The notes beneath the pieces were generated by a model that was given only the letters and a program-made list of their open reading frames with translations, had not been told where the DNA came from and ran no database searches. 5,158 bases of DNA from Deltaproteobacteria bacterium RBG_13_61_14 (GTDB taxonomy: Bacteria; RBG-13-61-14): positions 7,416 through 12,573 of the forward strand of contig MGQK01000128.1 of assembly GCA_001797815.1 (NCBI GenBank). The letters are read 5' to 3'. Below, one piece after another: positions 1 to 5,158 of the stretch. How positions within the stretch are numbered: position 1 is the first letter of the stretch; each line of letters begins with the position of its first letter. A program made the translations under genes and the position numbers.

Positions 1-611
1 CCAGGATCGAAGACCGCGATCAGGCCGGCATCCGCTATTACAACTTTTATAACTCCACCGCGGTCTTTTACAGCCTGAAAAGCAAGACCTTCCTCCTGGT
101 CCCCTTCCGCGACCTGCTCCAGCAGGCCCGGGCGCAAGAGCAGCAGGTCCGGCAGGACCTGGACAACCGCGAGACTACAGCCGGCCGGCTGGCGTTTGAG
201 ACGGGCCGGATCATGAAGGCCCAGGTGGACGGTCAGCGCGTGCGCTTTGCCCTGAAGGGCCTGCCCTTCCGACTGGAGCCGACCGCGGAGACCAAGACCC
301 TGCTGGGCCATTCCTGCCGGAAATACCTGGGCTATGCCGGCGACCGGAATTACCTGGAGGTCTGGGTGGCGGAGGACCTGAAGCCAGGGCCGGAGTTCAA
401 GGAATATGCCAAGGCCATGGCCAAGCTCGACCCGATCCGTTGCCAATACTTAACCGCGGTCCCGGGGGTCCCGCTCCTGGCCTATTTCCACTACGGGCCG
501 GTCGAGACCATCCAGGAAGTGAAAAGCGTTTCCATTGCGCCGCTTCCCCTCGAGGAATTCCTGCTCCCGAGCGATGCCCAGCCGGCTTTGCCGTCGGCGG
601 AAGCCCCTTGA
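1..611 (+). CDS. DUF4412-like protein, 5'-truncated
   Basis: The reading frame is already open at base 3 and runs to the TGA at 609-611, giving 202 visible residues; the true start, and any signal peptide, lies before the window. The ATG at 213 is therefore internal. The visible part begins with a Tyr/Phe-rich beta segment (GIRYYNFYNSTAVFYSL), followed by a Gln/Arg/Asp-rich helical stretch of about 40 residues (LLQQARAQEQQVRQDL), then the core: a TKTLLGHSCRKYLG strand, an EVWVAEDLKPGPEF segment and a GVPLLAYFHYGPVETIQEVKSV hairpin ending in LPLEEFLLPSD. The order 'tag on cleared Cys-Lys, then EVW-tail, then change-of-metal-like P[VL]xL, then xxFxxP' resembles DUF4412 (PF14371), a periplasmic or secreted family with a LolA/LppX-like fold and no known reaction. 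The tail after FLLPSD is a low-complexity Pro/Ala stretch. The family match is from memory of its pattern, not a search. Nothing in the neighbourhood suggests a partner. Confidence 0.7.
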   Translation, partial: RIEDRDQAGIRYYNFYNSTAVFYSLKSKTFLLVPFRDLLQQARAQEQQVRQDLDNRETTAGRLAFETGRIMKAQVDGQRVRFALKGLPFRLEPTAETKTLLGHSCRKYLGYAGDRNYLEVWVAEDLKPGPEFKEYAKAMAKLDPIRCQYLTAVPGVPLLAYFHYGPVETIQEVKSVSIAPLPLEEFLLPSDAQPALPSAEAP

Positions 612-736
612 TCGAGGTATGATCTATCCCACAAAAATGTTCAAAAAAAGCTTGCCCACCCCCAGTTTTTCCGCGAGCGCAGGCAGGGGCGCGCCCATCC
701 CGCTAAACTCGGGACGACCCCCATCAATTTTTCTTA

Positions 737-766
737 TTGACAAGCCGCAAGTAAATGCACTAAGAT
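737..766 (+). promoter_or_regulatory. Sigma70-type promoter for the exported hydrolase gene
   Basis: A perfect -35 hexamer TTGACA (737-742) is followed after 18 nt by TAAGAT (761-766), which matches four of six bases of TATAAT. The site sits in a locally AT-rich stretch in the 240-nt gap after the first gene. Transcription would start near 773, leaving a leader of about 80 nt before the ATG at 852. The spacing and hexamers are seen directly; activity is inferred. Confidence 0.55.
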
Positions 767-851
767 GAGCGGCGGGTAGAAAAAATCTGGACCTTACCAA
801 AGGCTTTTACTCTTGCCCGGAGGCCTAACCCCAATCCCGCCAACCCCGCAT

Positions 852-2069
852 ATGAAGAAAATGAGAGTTCATCTTTTTAGTCTTAAGCACATGGTTTTTC
901 TGCTAATGGTTGTTTGGGTGAGTCCAGCTATCAATGCCTGCCATGACGCCAAGCAAAAACTGTCTCCTCCGGAATCATCTAAAATGGGCGTGATGATTCG
1001 CCATTTTAATCACGCGGGCAGGTCCGTGCCGGTAATGATCTGGTACCCGGCGTCTCCTGCGCCTTCCGCGAAGGCCTTTGACTACTACGGGTCCGTGGAG
1101 GGCCGCGCGACGCTGGAGGCACCTTCTGATTCAAGTCACGGGCCTTACCCGCTGATTATTTTTTCAACCGGATTTTCCGGGTGTGGGATGACGTCGGTAT
1201 TCTTGACCGAGCACCTGGCCGGCCTGGGCTACGTGGTGGCGGCGCCCGATTTTAAGGACGCGTTTCTTTGCTCGGTGGAGCACGGGCGGGTGAGTGATCG
1301 TTATTTGCTTAGCATCCTCGGAAATTCCCCGCAAGGAGGAAAAGCTAGGTTCAAGGAGGTCTACGCGCTTTGGAGAACTCAGGAATGCTTTACTTATCGC
1401 ACCAAGGAAATTTCTGCCACCATTGATTACCTCCTTGAAGAGAATCAAAGGCCGGGGCCGTTGCGGGGCATGGTTGATCCCTCTTCCATCGGGGTGGCCG
1501 GTCACTCCTTGGGCGGATGGGACGCCTTGGCTCTAGGGGGAGTTGAGATCTGTTGTGACCAGCCGGGGGACGCCGCTCAAGACCGCCGAGCCGCCGAAAA
1601 CGGATCTGCTGGACTGTGCACCCTCGATTTGTACCGGGGCAAGGTGACCAGCCTGCGCGACCCGCGGGTCAAGGCCGTTCTTGCTATCAGCCCCTCGGTC
1701 TGGGCCTTCCCCAGCAACCGGGGAGAGGCCGCGGTCAAGATTCCAACTATGATAATCAATGGCTATCGGAGGGACACTAAAATTGAAGACGTCAAAGATA
1801 CTTACGATCACCTGCCCCCGCCACGCTACGAGTTGATCTTGAAAGGCGTTGACCACATGACCGCGAGCGACCTGATCCGTAAAATGGTATTGGTCAGGCT
1901 GGTCTTCATATTTTCCACCGGGTATATTTTCCACTACCCGGAGAAGCAGGAAATCTCCATGAACTACTCCGGCAACTTCTTCAATGCTTTTCTCAAGAAT
2001 GATCCGGCAGGCCGGGAATACATCCAGGCGGCGCATTACAAGAGGGTCTTGCTTCGAGCTGAGGAGTGA
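852..2069 (+). CDS. Exported alpha/beta hydrolase (PAF-acetylhydrolase/dienelactone hydrolase-like)
   Basis: A 405-residue protein predicted to be exported and to hydrolyse an ester or related bond; the substrate is unknown. Residues 1-29 are a signal peptide: basic MKKMR start, hydrophobic core (HMVFLLMVVWV), then AINA before Cys30. INA-C is an imperfect lipobox, so it may be a lipoprotein or be cut by signal peptidase I. The fold landmarks follow in order: strand PVMIWYP (60-66), oxyanion region FSTGFSGCG (104-112), YVVAAPDF (127-134), and the nucleophile elbow GHSLGG with Ser219. The probable acid is Asp308 (NGYRRD) and the base His335 (GVDHM), completing a triad. This order is that of PAF-acetylhydrolase II/COG4188-like enzymes. 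The usual HG of the oxyanion loop is TG here. Extra cysteines lie near 243-244 and 264. ATG852 is chosen because it gives a normal signal peptide, yet it has no close Shine-Dalgarno; GGAGG lies 28 nt upstream (819-823). TTG813, with AAAGG at 799-803, is the alternative and would add 13 Pro-rich residues. Confidence 0.8.
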   Translation: MKKMRVHLFSLKHMVFLLMVVWVSPAINACHDAKQKLSPPESSKMGVMIRHFNHAGRSVPVMIWYPASPAPSAKAFDYYGSVEGRATLEAPSDSSHGPYPLIIFSTGFSGCGMTSVFLTEHLAGLGYVVAAPDFKDAFLCSVEHGRVSDRYLLSILGNSPQGGKARFKEVYALWRTQECFTYRTKEISATIDYLLEENQRPGPLRGMVDPSSIGVAGHSLGGWDALALGGVEICCDQPGDAAQDRRAAENGSAGLCTLDLYRGKVTSLRDPRVKAVLAISPSVWAFPSNRGEAAVKIPTMIINGYRRDTKIEDVKDTYDHLPPPRYELILKGVDHMTASDLIRKMVLVRLVFIFSTGYIFHYPEKQEISMNYSGNFFNAFLKNDPAGREYIQAAHYKRVLLRAEE

Positions 2070-2083
2070 GAAATCATGGTTTG

Positions 2084-2120
2084 GGTTTAGGGGTCGGTTT
2101 CCGGTTTCGGGGTCAGTTCC
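2084..2120. repeat. Tandem GGTTT(A/C)GGGGTC repeat, possible transposon-end remnant
   Basis: Two adjacent copies are visible: GGTTTAGGGGTCGGTTTCC (2084-2102) and GGTTTCGGGGTCAGTTCC (2103-2120), differing at two bases plus one missing T. The second copy runs on into AGACAATTCACAATTTC. From memory, GGGGTCAGTTCC followed by a CAATTCACAATT-like stretch resembles ends associated with IS200-like/REP-associated (Y1) transposases in environmental genomes. No transposase is present, so this would be a remnant or a non-autonomous end. The repeat itself is certain; the mobile origin is inference. Confidence 0.5.
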
Positions 2121-2251
2121 AGACAATTCACAATTTCTTCACTTTCGCGGTTCTTAAAGACGGCAACTTTCACCATCTCTCGACTGACCTTCCTGGACCT
2201 TCCGGGTGGAGGATTACCGCGAGCTTAACCCCGAATAAGCCTGCCCTCAAT

Positions 2252-2282
2252 AAAACCTTCCGCCCTTTACGTCGGGTTTTTT
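2252..2282 (+). terminator. Probable Rho-independent terminator after the hydrolase gene
   Basis: AAAAC (2252-2256) can pair with GTTTT (2276-2280), and CCG (2260-2262) with CGG (2273-2275), with a three-base bulge and a ten-base loop, followed by an unbroken run of six T (2277-2282). The stem is short and bulged. It lies about 180 nt after the hydrolase stop on the same strand, so it would close that transcript after a long 3' tail. Confidence 0.45.
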
Positions 2283-2365
2283 CAGAACGCGAAGTTTAGA
2301 ACTTATCTGTAAATACAGAAAGGATGAGAGACCTCGGCGTGAATTTCATCCTCGGCCAGCCGAAG

Positions 2366-2423
2366 CCCCCTCACCCTCCCCTCTCCCCCGCGCCGCGCGG
2401 GGGAGAGGGTTAGGGAGAGGGGG
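2366..2423. repeat. REP-like GC-rich palindrome between convergent genes
   Basis: The left arm CCCCCTCACCCT plus CCCCTCTCCCCCGCG (2366-2392) pairs with the right arm CGCGGGGGAGAGGG plus TTAGGGAGAGGGGG (2396-2423) across a three-base loop. Only one A/T mismatch, one mismatch beside it and one extra base interrupt the stem. The CCCTCACCC/CCCTCTCCC...GGGAGAGGG pattern is, from memory, a widespread dispersed extragenic palindrome in GC-rich bacteria. Placed between two facing 3' ends, it could stall or protect transcripts from both sides; no adjacent U-tract is present, so calling it a true terminator is not supported. Confidence 0.75.
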
Positions 2424-2489
2424 AAATCCGGAATCGGTGTCTGCAGGAAGCATCGGATCTTCCTTTGGCCGATAGTGACGGATAAAATC

Positions 2490-4070
2490 TTATTCCCGGA
2501 AAAGCTGGGAGACGGTGACGAAGCGGTAGCCCTTGGCCCGAAGCTCGGCGATGGCGTCGGGCAGGACCGAAGCGGGAAAGTCGCCTTTGCGGTCGGAGCC
2601 GAGGTGCATGAGCACGATGCCGCCGTTGGCGGCCCCGGCCCGGCCGTTATCCAGGTTGATCAGGCGCTCGCGCAGTTGCTCGGCGTTGAGGTAATGACGC
2701 GAGCGGGGATCGGCCACCCAGTCGAGCATGTCGAAGTTCTTGCCGCCGGGACCGCGGGTCCAATCCACGTGCTTGAAGCCGATCTCCTCGGCCCAGCGCC
2801 GGATCTCGGGGTTGTGCTCGCCGTAAGGCGCCCGCCACCATCCGGCCATGGCCTGGCCGGTGACCTGCTCGAAGAGCTTGGCCGTGCGCCGGAGTTCGGA
2901 CTGGAACGACTCCCGGTCCACTCCGGCGGCGGTGTGATGGCGCTGGTTCTGGTCGAAGGTGGTCAGGTGCGGGTGGGAATAGGTGTGGTTGCCGACCTCG
3001 TGACCGTCGGCCACGATCCGGCGGACGAGCTCGGGGTGCCGCTCGATGAACTGGCCGGTGAGGAAGATGGTGGTGGTGATGCCCTGGGCCTGAAGGACGT
3101 CGAGGATGGTTTCGGCCTGGCGGGCGCTGGCGCCGGCGTCGAAGGAGAGGACCAGCTCCTGCCGCTCGCGCGGGCCGCGCAGGAAGTTGAGGCCTTGCAG
3201 GGCCGGGACCTTGGCGACGCGCCGGCTGATCCGCTCCAGGAAGCGGGCCAGGGAGTAGCTCTTGCGCCCCGCTTCATCCACCGCTTCCACCTGCAGGGCG
3301 TTCATTCCCTTTTCCAGGGCAACGTCGGGAAACGAAAACTCACCCTGTTCCACCGACGCGACCGCGGCCAGCTCGCCGTTGCGGAGCAAGTGCACTTCCT
3401 TGGCGCCGGGCGCGCTGCCGAAGAGCGTGATCCGGCTGTCCTGGATTTTCCGGCCGGTGGCCGGGAACTCCAAATCCGGCGGCTCGCCGCGCCAGGGGTC
3501 CTCCATCAGCGAAGCCGGGACCTCGAGGTCATAGACCGAAGGAGCCGGCGCTTCCGCCGGGGCCTTGGTGCCCGGCGCCACGATCATGGCCCGCACCCAG
3601 TAGCCCATGCCCAGGAGCAGGGAGAGGATCAAAACCGGGAGCAGGGGCTTGCGCCACCGGGTGCGGCTCTGATCTTCGTGGTCGCGAAGCTTCTGCTCGG
3701 CTTTGTGGTGGTCGCGCTCCAGGGTCTCGAGCTTTCCGCGCAACACTTCCACCGACCAGGCCAGGCGCTCGATCTCTTCCCGCACCAGTCCGGTTTTCGT
3801 CTCCGCCGCCCGTGCTTCAGCGGCATGGGTCTCGACCCGGGCAATGTCCACGACCGCCCGGGGCGCAGGTTTTTTCGCCAGCTGGGCGCCGCTCCGGCCT
3901 TTTTGTTTCCCCTGTTTCTGGAGCCACTTCCGGTGGCATTCTTCTCCGCAAAAGATGTGGTGGTCGCGCGTGACTTGGCAGGAAGGACAGACCGGCTCCT
4001 GGCAGGAGTAGCAACGACGCTTGGCGGTTCGCTCGGGATGGCGATAGCAGACCTTTGTTTGCCCGGCCAT
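2490..4070 (-). CDS. Membrane-anchored polysaccharide deacetylase with B-box-like zinc finger
   Basis: A 526-residue protein predicted to remove acetyl groups from a cell-wall or surface polysaccharide. Residues 8-45 form a B-box-like zinc site: C8, H11, C20, C23, C28, C31, H37 and C41, with C45 and H46 beyond. Residues about 80-135 are a Glu/Lys/Arg-rich likely coiled coil. One membrane helix spans about 142-164 (LLPVLILSLLLGMGYWV), which puts the zinc finger in the cytoplasm and the rest outside. Residues about 205-275 look like a glucodextranase-type beta-sandwich. The NodB domain starts near 303: motif 1 is SFDAG (D311), motif 2 HTYSH (H362, H366), motif 3 RAPYG (R413-G417), then DW pairs at 436-437 and 450-451, and motif 5 LMH (H489). 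The usual second motif-1 Asp, a metal ligand, is Ala312. ATG4070 is chosen over in-frame TTG4088 because the promoter would start transcription at about 4070. Neither start has a good Shine-Dalgarno. The substrate is unknown. Confidence 0.88.
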   Translation of the reverse strand: MAGQTKVCYRHPERTAKRRCYSCQEPVCPSCQVTRDHHIFCGEECHRKWLQKQGKQKGRSGAQLAKKPAPRAVVDIARVETHAAEARAAETKTGLVREEIERLAWSVEVLRGKLETLERDHHKAEQKLRDHEDQSRTRWRKPLLPVLILSLLLGMGYWVRAMIVAPGTKAPAEAPAPSVYDLEVPASLMEDPWRGEPPDLEFPATGRKIQDSRITLFGSAPGAKEVHLLRNGELAAVASVEQGEFSFPDVALEKGMNALQVEAVDEAGRKSYSLARFLERISRRVAKVPALQGLNFLRGPRERQELVLSFDAGASARQAETILDVLQAQGITTTIFLTGQFIERHPELVRRIVADGHEVGNHTYSHPHLTTFDQNQRHHTAAGVDRESFQSELRRTAKLFEQVTGQAMAGWWRAPYGEHNPEIRRWAEEIGFKHVDWTRGPGGKNFDMLDWVADPRSRHYLNAEQLRERLINLDNGRAGAANGGIVLMHLGSDRKGDFPASVLPDAIAELRAKGYRFVTVSQLFRE

Positions 4071-4077
4071 CGCTACC

Positions 4078-4106
4078 AGGATAAGCAAACGCTTTCACTT
4101 TGTCAA
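4078..4106 (-). promoter_or_regulatory. Promoter of the deacetylase gene; predicts leaderless mRNA
   Basis: Read on the minus strand, a perfect TTGACA (4106-4101) is followed by exactly 17 nt and TATCCT (4083-4078; four of six matches to TATAAT). The expected start, about seven bases downstream, falls at 4071-4070, on or beside the ATG at 4070. The hexamers and spacing are seen; the leaderless transcript is inferred and agrees with the missing Shine-Dalgarno. Confidence 0.5.
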
Positions 4107-4122
4107 TCATCCTTCGGCCCTC

Positions 4123-4253
4123 GCCCTCCCTCAGTTTTCCGGGAACCGGGGGTAGGGGCGCGATTTATCGCGCCCTTGCCGGGACTGGGCGCAATCAATT
4201 GCGCCCCTACGAAGACCGAAAATACGCGGCGCGGTCAAAAATTGAGGGAGGGC
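4123..4253. repeat. Nested inverted-repeat element (MITE-like or dispersed palindrome)
   Basis: Outer arms GCCCTCCCTCAGTTTT (4123-4138) and, on the other strand, GCCCTCCCTCAATTTT (4253-4238) match at 15 of 16 positions. Inside them lies a 59-bp palindromic unit (4152-4210) with 10-bp perfect ends GTAGGGGCGC/GCGCCCCTAC. That unit is two hairpins: GGGCGCGAT-TT-ATCGCGCCC (4156-4175) and GGGCGCAAT-CA-ATTGCGCCC (4187-4206), each a perfect 9-bp stem. A further GACCG/CGGTC pair (4214-4218, 4232-4236) sits before the right outer arm. The GTAGGGGCG palindrome is, from memory, a dispersed repeat in many environmental genomes. No coding capacity; no target-site duplication is obvious. Confidence 0.7.
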
Positions 4254-4284
4254 AAGTCTTTCGGCCGCCCCCTTCCCTCCCGGC

Positions 4285-4313
4285 TTTACTTTTCCCGCCG
4301 CCCTTTTTAGGAT
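4285..4313 (+). promoter_or_regulatory. Candidate promoter of the lyase gene
   Basis: TTTACT (4285-4290) and TAGGAT (4308-4313) lie exactly 17 nt apart, and each matches its consensus at four of six bases. Transcription would start near 4320, giving a leader of about 25 nt before the ATG at 4345. It is weaker than the other two promoters, but it is well placed upstream of a strong ribosome binding site. Confidence 0.4.
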
Positions 4314-4330
4314 AGAAGCAATGAGGGACC

Positions 4331-4337
4331 AAGGAGG
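4331..4337 (+). promoter_or_regulatory. Strong ribosome binding site fixing the lyase start
   Basis: AAGGAGG lies seven bases before ATG4345. An in-frame ATG at 4321 lies upstream of this site and would place it inside the coding region, so 4345 is the better start. Confidence 0.8.
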
Positions 4338-4344
4338 GGACGCT

Positions 4345-5158
4345 ATGACCAATCCGGTGCATCGGCTGATTCAAGAAAGAAAGATCGTGCTGGTGGCCGG
4401 CGTGTATGACGCGCTCTCGGCCAGGCTGGCCGAGCGGGCCGGCTTCCATTCGGTGGTGGTGACCGGCTACGGCGTTTCCGCCGCGCTTTTAGGCGAGCCG
4501 GACTTCGGGCTGCTCACCCAGACCGAGATGGTGGACGCGGCGCGGCGCATTTGCCGGGCGGTGAAGATCCCGGTGGTGGTGGACGGCGACACCGGCTACG
4601 GCGGCGCGCTCAACGTGCGCCGGATGGTGGAGGAGTTGATCCAGGCCGGGGCCCGGGGTCTGATTTTGGAAGACCAGACCTGGCCCAAGCGCTGCGGCCA
4701 CATGCGGGGCAAGTCGGTGATCGCCCTGGAAGAACACGTGCAGAAGATCCGGGCGGCGCGCGAGGCGATCGGGGAGCGGACCTTTTTGATCACGGCCCGA
4801 ACCGACGCCCGCGACCCGCTGGGCCTGGACGAGGCCATCCGCCGAGGCAAAGCCTACAAGGAAGCCGGCGCGCACTTGATCTTCGTGGAAGCACCCAAGT
4901 CAATGGACGAGATGCGGCGGATCGCCAAGGAAGTGCCCCCTCCCCTGGTGATCAACATGATCGAGGGCGGCCAGACGCCGATCCTGCCGTTGGAGGAGGT
5001 GCAGGCGCTCGGCTTTCTCAGCGTGGGTTACGTGCTCACCGGGCTGTTCGCCGCGGCCAGGGCGCTGGACCAGGCTTACCGCCGCCTGTTGAGGGAAGGG
5101 TCCTCCCTGGGCTTCCAGGACGCGCTCATGCCGTTTGAAGAATTTACGGGTTTGCTGG
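4345..5158 (+). CDS. Isocitrate lyase/PEP mutase family enzyme, 3'-truncated
   Basis: Residues 1-271 are visible and the frame is open at the window end. Family members are usually about 285-300 residues, so only the C-terminal end is missing. It is a cytoplasmic Mg-dependent TIM-barrel enzyme that would cleave or form a C-C (or P-C) bond in a 2-carbon-branched dicarboxylate, such as 2-methylisocitrate or 2,3-dimethylmalate. The active site is clear: DGDTGYGGA (Asp80, Asp82; Mg ligands), EDQ (Glu109), and the KRCGH lyase signature with catalytic Cys117 between Lys115 and His119. ARTDAR (151-156), FVEAPKS and NMIEGG follow in normal order. KRCGH argues for a lyase rather than a PEP mutase, which lacks this cysteine. 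The substrate loop reads TGYGVSAALLGEPDFG (40-55), whereas PrpB has SGGG, so 2-methylisocitrate is not assured. No prp neighbour genes are in the window. The exact substrate is unresolved. Confidence 0.9.
   Translation, partial: MTNPVHRLIQERKIVLVAGVYDALSARLAERAGFHSVVVTGYGVSAALLGEPDFGLLTQTEMVDAARRICRAVKIPVVVDGDTGYGGALNVRRMVEELIQAGARGLILEDQTWPKRCGHMRGKSVIALEEHVQKIRAAREAIGERTFLITARTDARDPLGLDEAIRRGKAYKEAGAHLIFVEAPKSMDEMRRIAKEVPPPLVINMIEGGQTPILPLEEVQALGFLSVGYVLTGLFAAARALDQAYRRLLREGSSLGFQDALMPFEEFTGLL

Larger units (their letters stand above)
2070..2489. other. Non-coding gap between convergent genes
   Basis: This 420-nt gap separates the hydrolase gene (+) from the deacetylase gene (-), whose 3' ends face each other. 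It holds a tandem GGGGTC repeat (2084-2120), a probable terminator (2252-2282), a short perfect palindrome CTGTAAATACAG (2307-2318) and a long GC-rich palindrome (2366-2423). An open frame from GTG2066 to 2299 overlaps the hydrolase stop, but it runs through both the tandem repeat and the terminator and its product shows no recognisable domain, so it is not called as a gene. The stretch 2121-2250 holds nothing I recognise. Confidence 0.7.

Noticed and set aside
650-735. Terminator for the first gene (CCCG/CGGG hairpin near 700-715)
   Set aside because: The stem is four base pairs and the nearest T-run is about 12 nt away, so the support is too weak.
1533-2126. Minus-strand open frame of 197 codons inside the hydrolase gene
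   Set aside because: Antisense shadow of a gene with a complete catalytic triad; no domain or ribosome site.
2066-2299. Short open frame overlapping the hydrolase stop, GTG start
   Set aside because: It runs through the tandem repeat and the terminator, and its product is not recognisable.
2307-2318. CTGTAAATACAG as a LexA-type operator
   Set aside because: The perfect palindrome has only four bases between CTGT and ACAG, not the eight of the known box, and lies after rather than before a gene.
2475-4310. A 611-codon open frame on the plus strand across the whole deacetylase gene
   Set aside because: It is exactly antisense to a gene with full, ordered family motifs and has no domain of its own. 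GC-rich third codon positions explain the missing stops.
4489-4875. Minus-strand open frame inside the lyase gene
   Set aside because: Antisense to the active-site region of a clear family member; product is low-complexity Arg/Gly/His-rich.
4551-5138. Plus-strand open frame of 195 codons overlapping the lyase in another frame
   Set aside because: Its Gly/Arg/Pro-rich product is typical of the wrong frame in GC-rich DNA; the true frame carries all active-site motifs.

Overview
The window is a GC-rich, bacterial-type chromosomal segment. It carries four protein genes (two cut by the window edges) and two repeat-bearing intergenic gaps. No rRNA, tRNA, CRISPR array, integrase or intact insertion sequence was seen. 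A signal-peptide hydrolase, a membrane-anchored polysaccharide deacetylase, a DUF4412-like protein and dispersed palindromic repeats fit an environmental Gram-negative such as Desulfobacterota, Acidobacteriota or an NC10-like lineage. That placement is inference; no marker gene is present.

Layout. Positions 1-611 (+) hold the C-terminal part of a DUF4412-like protein. After a 240-nt gap with a good sigma70-type promoter (737-766), positions 852-2069 (+) encode an exported alpha/beta hydrolase of the PAF-acetylhydrolase/dienelactone-hydrolase type. A 420-nt non-coding gap (2070-2489) holds a tandem GGGGTC repeat, a probable terminator and a perfectly placed REP-like palindrome between convergent genes. 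Positions 2490-4070 (-) encode a multidomain protein: B-box-like zinc finger, coiled coil, one membrane helix, beta-sandwich and NodB deacetylase. The divergent gap 4071-4344 holds the deacetylase promoter, which predicts a nearly leaderless mRNA, a nested inverted-repeat element and the promoter of the next gene. Positions 4345-5158 (+) encode an isocitrate lyase/PEP mutase family enzyme, lacking only its extreme C-terminus.

The four genes do not form an evident operon. The second and fourth have their own candidate promoters on the plus strand, and the third runs the other way. The deacetylase and the exported hydrolase both act at the envelope, but nothing shows they work together; the lyase is cytoplasmic carbon metabolism. 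I found no convincing new defence or mobile system. The most noteworthy items are the domain architecture and altered metal motif of the deacetylase, its predicted leaderless transcript, and the nested palindromic element at 4123-4253.
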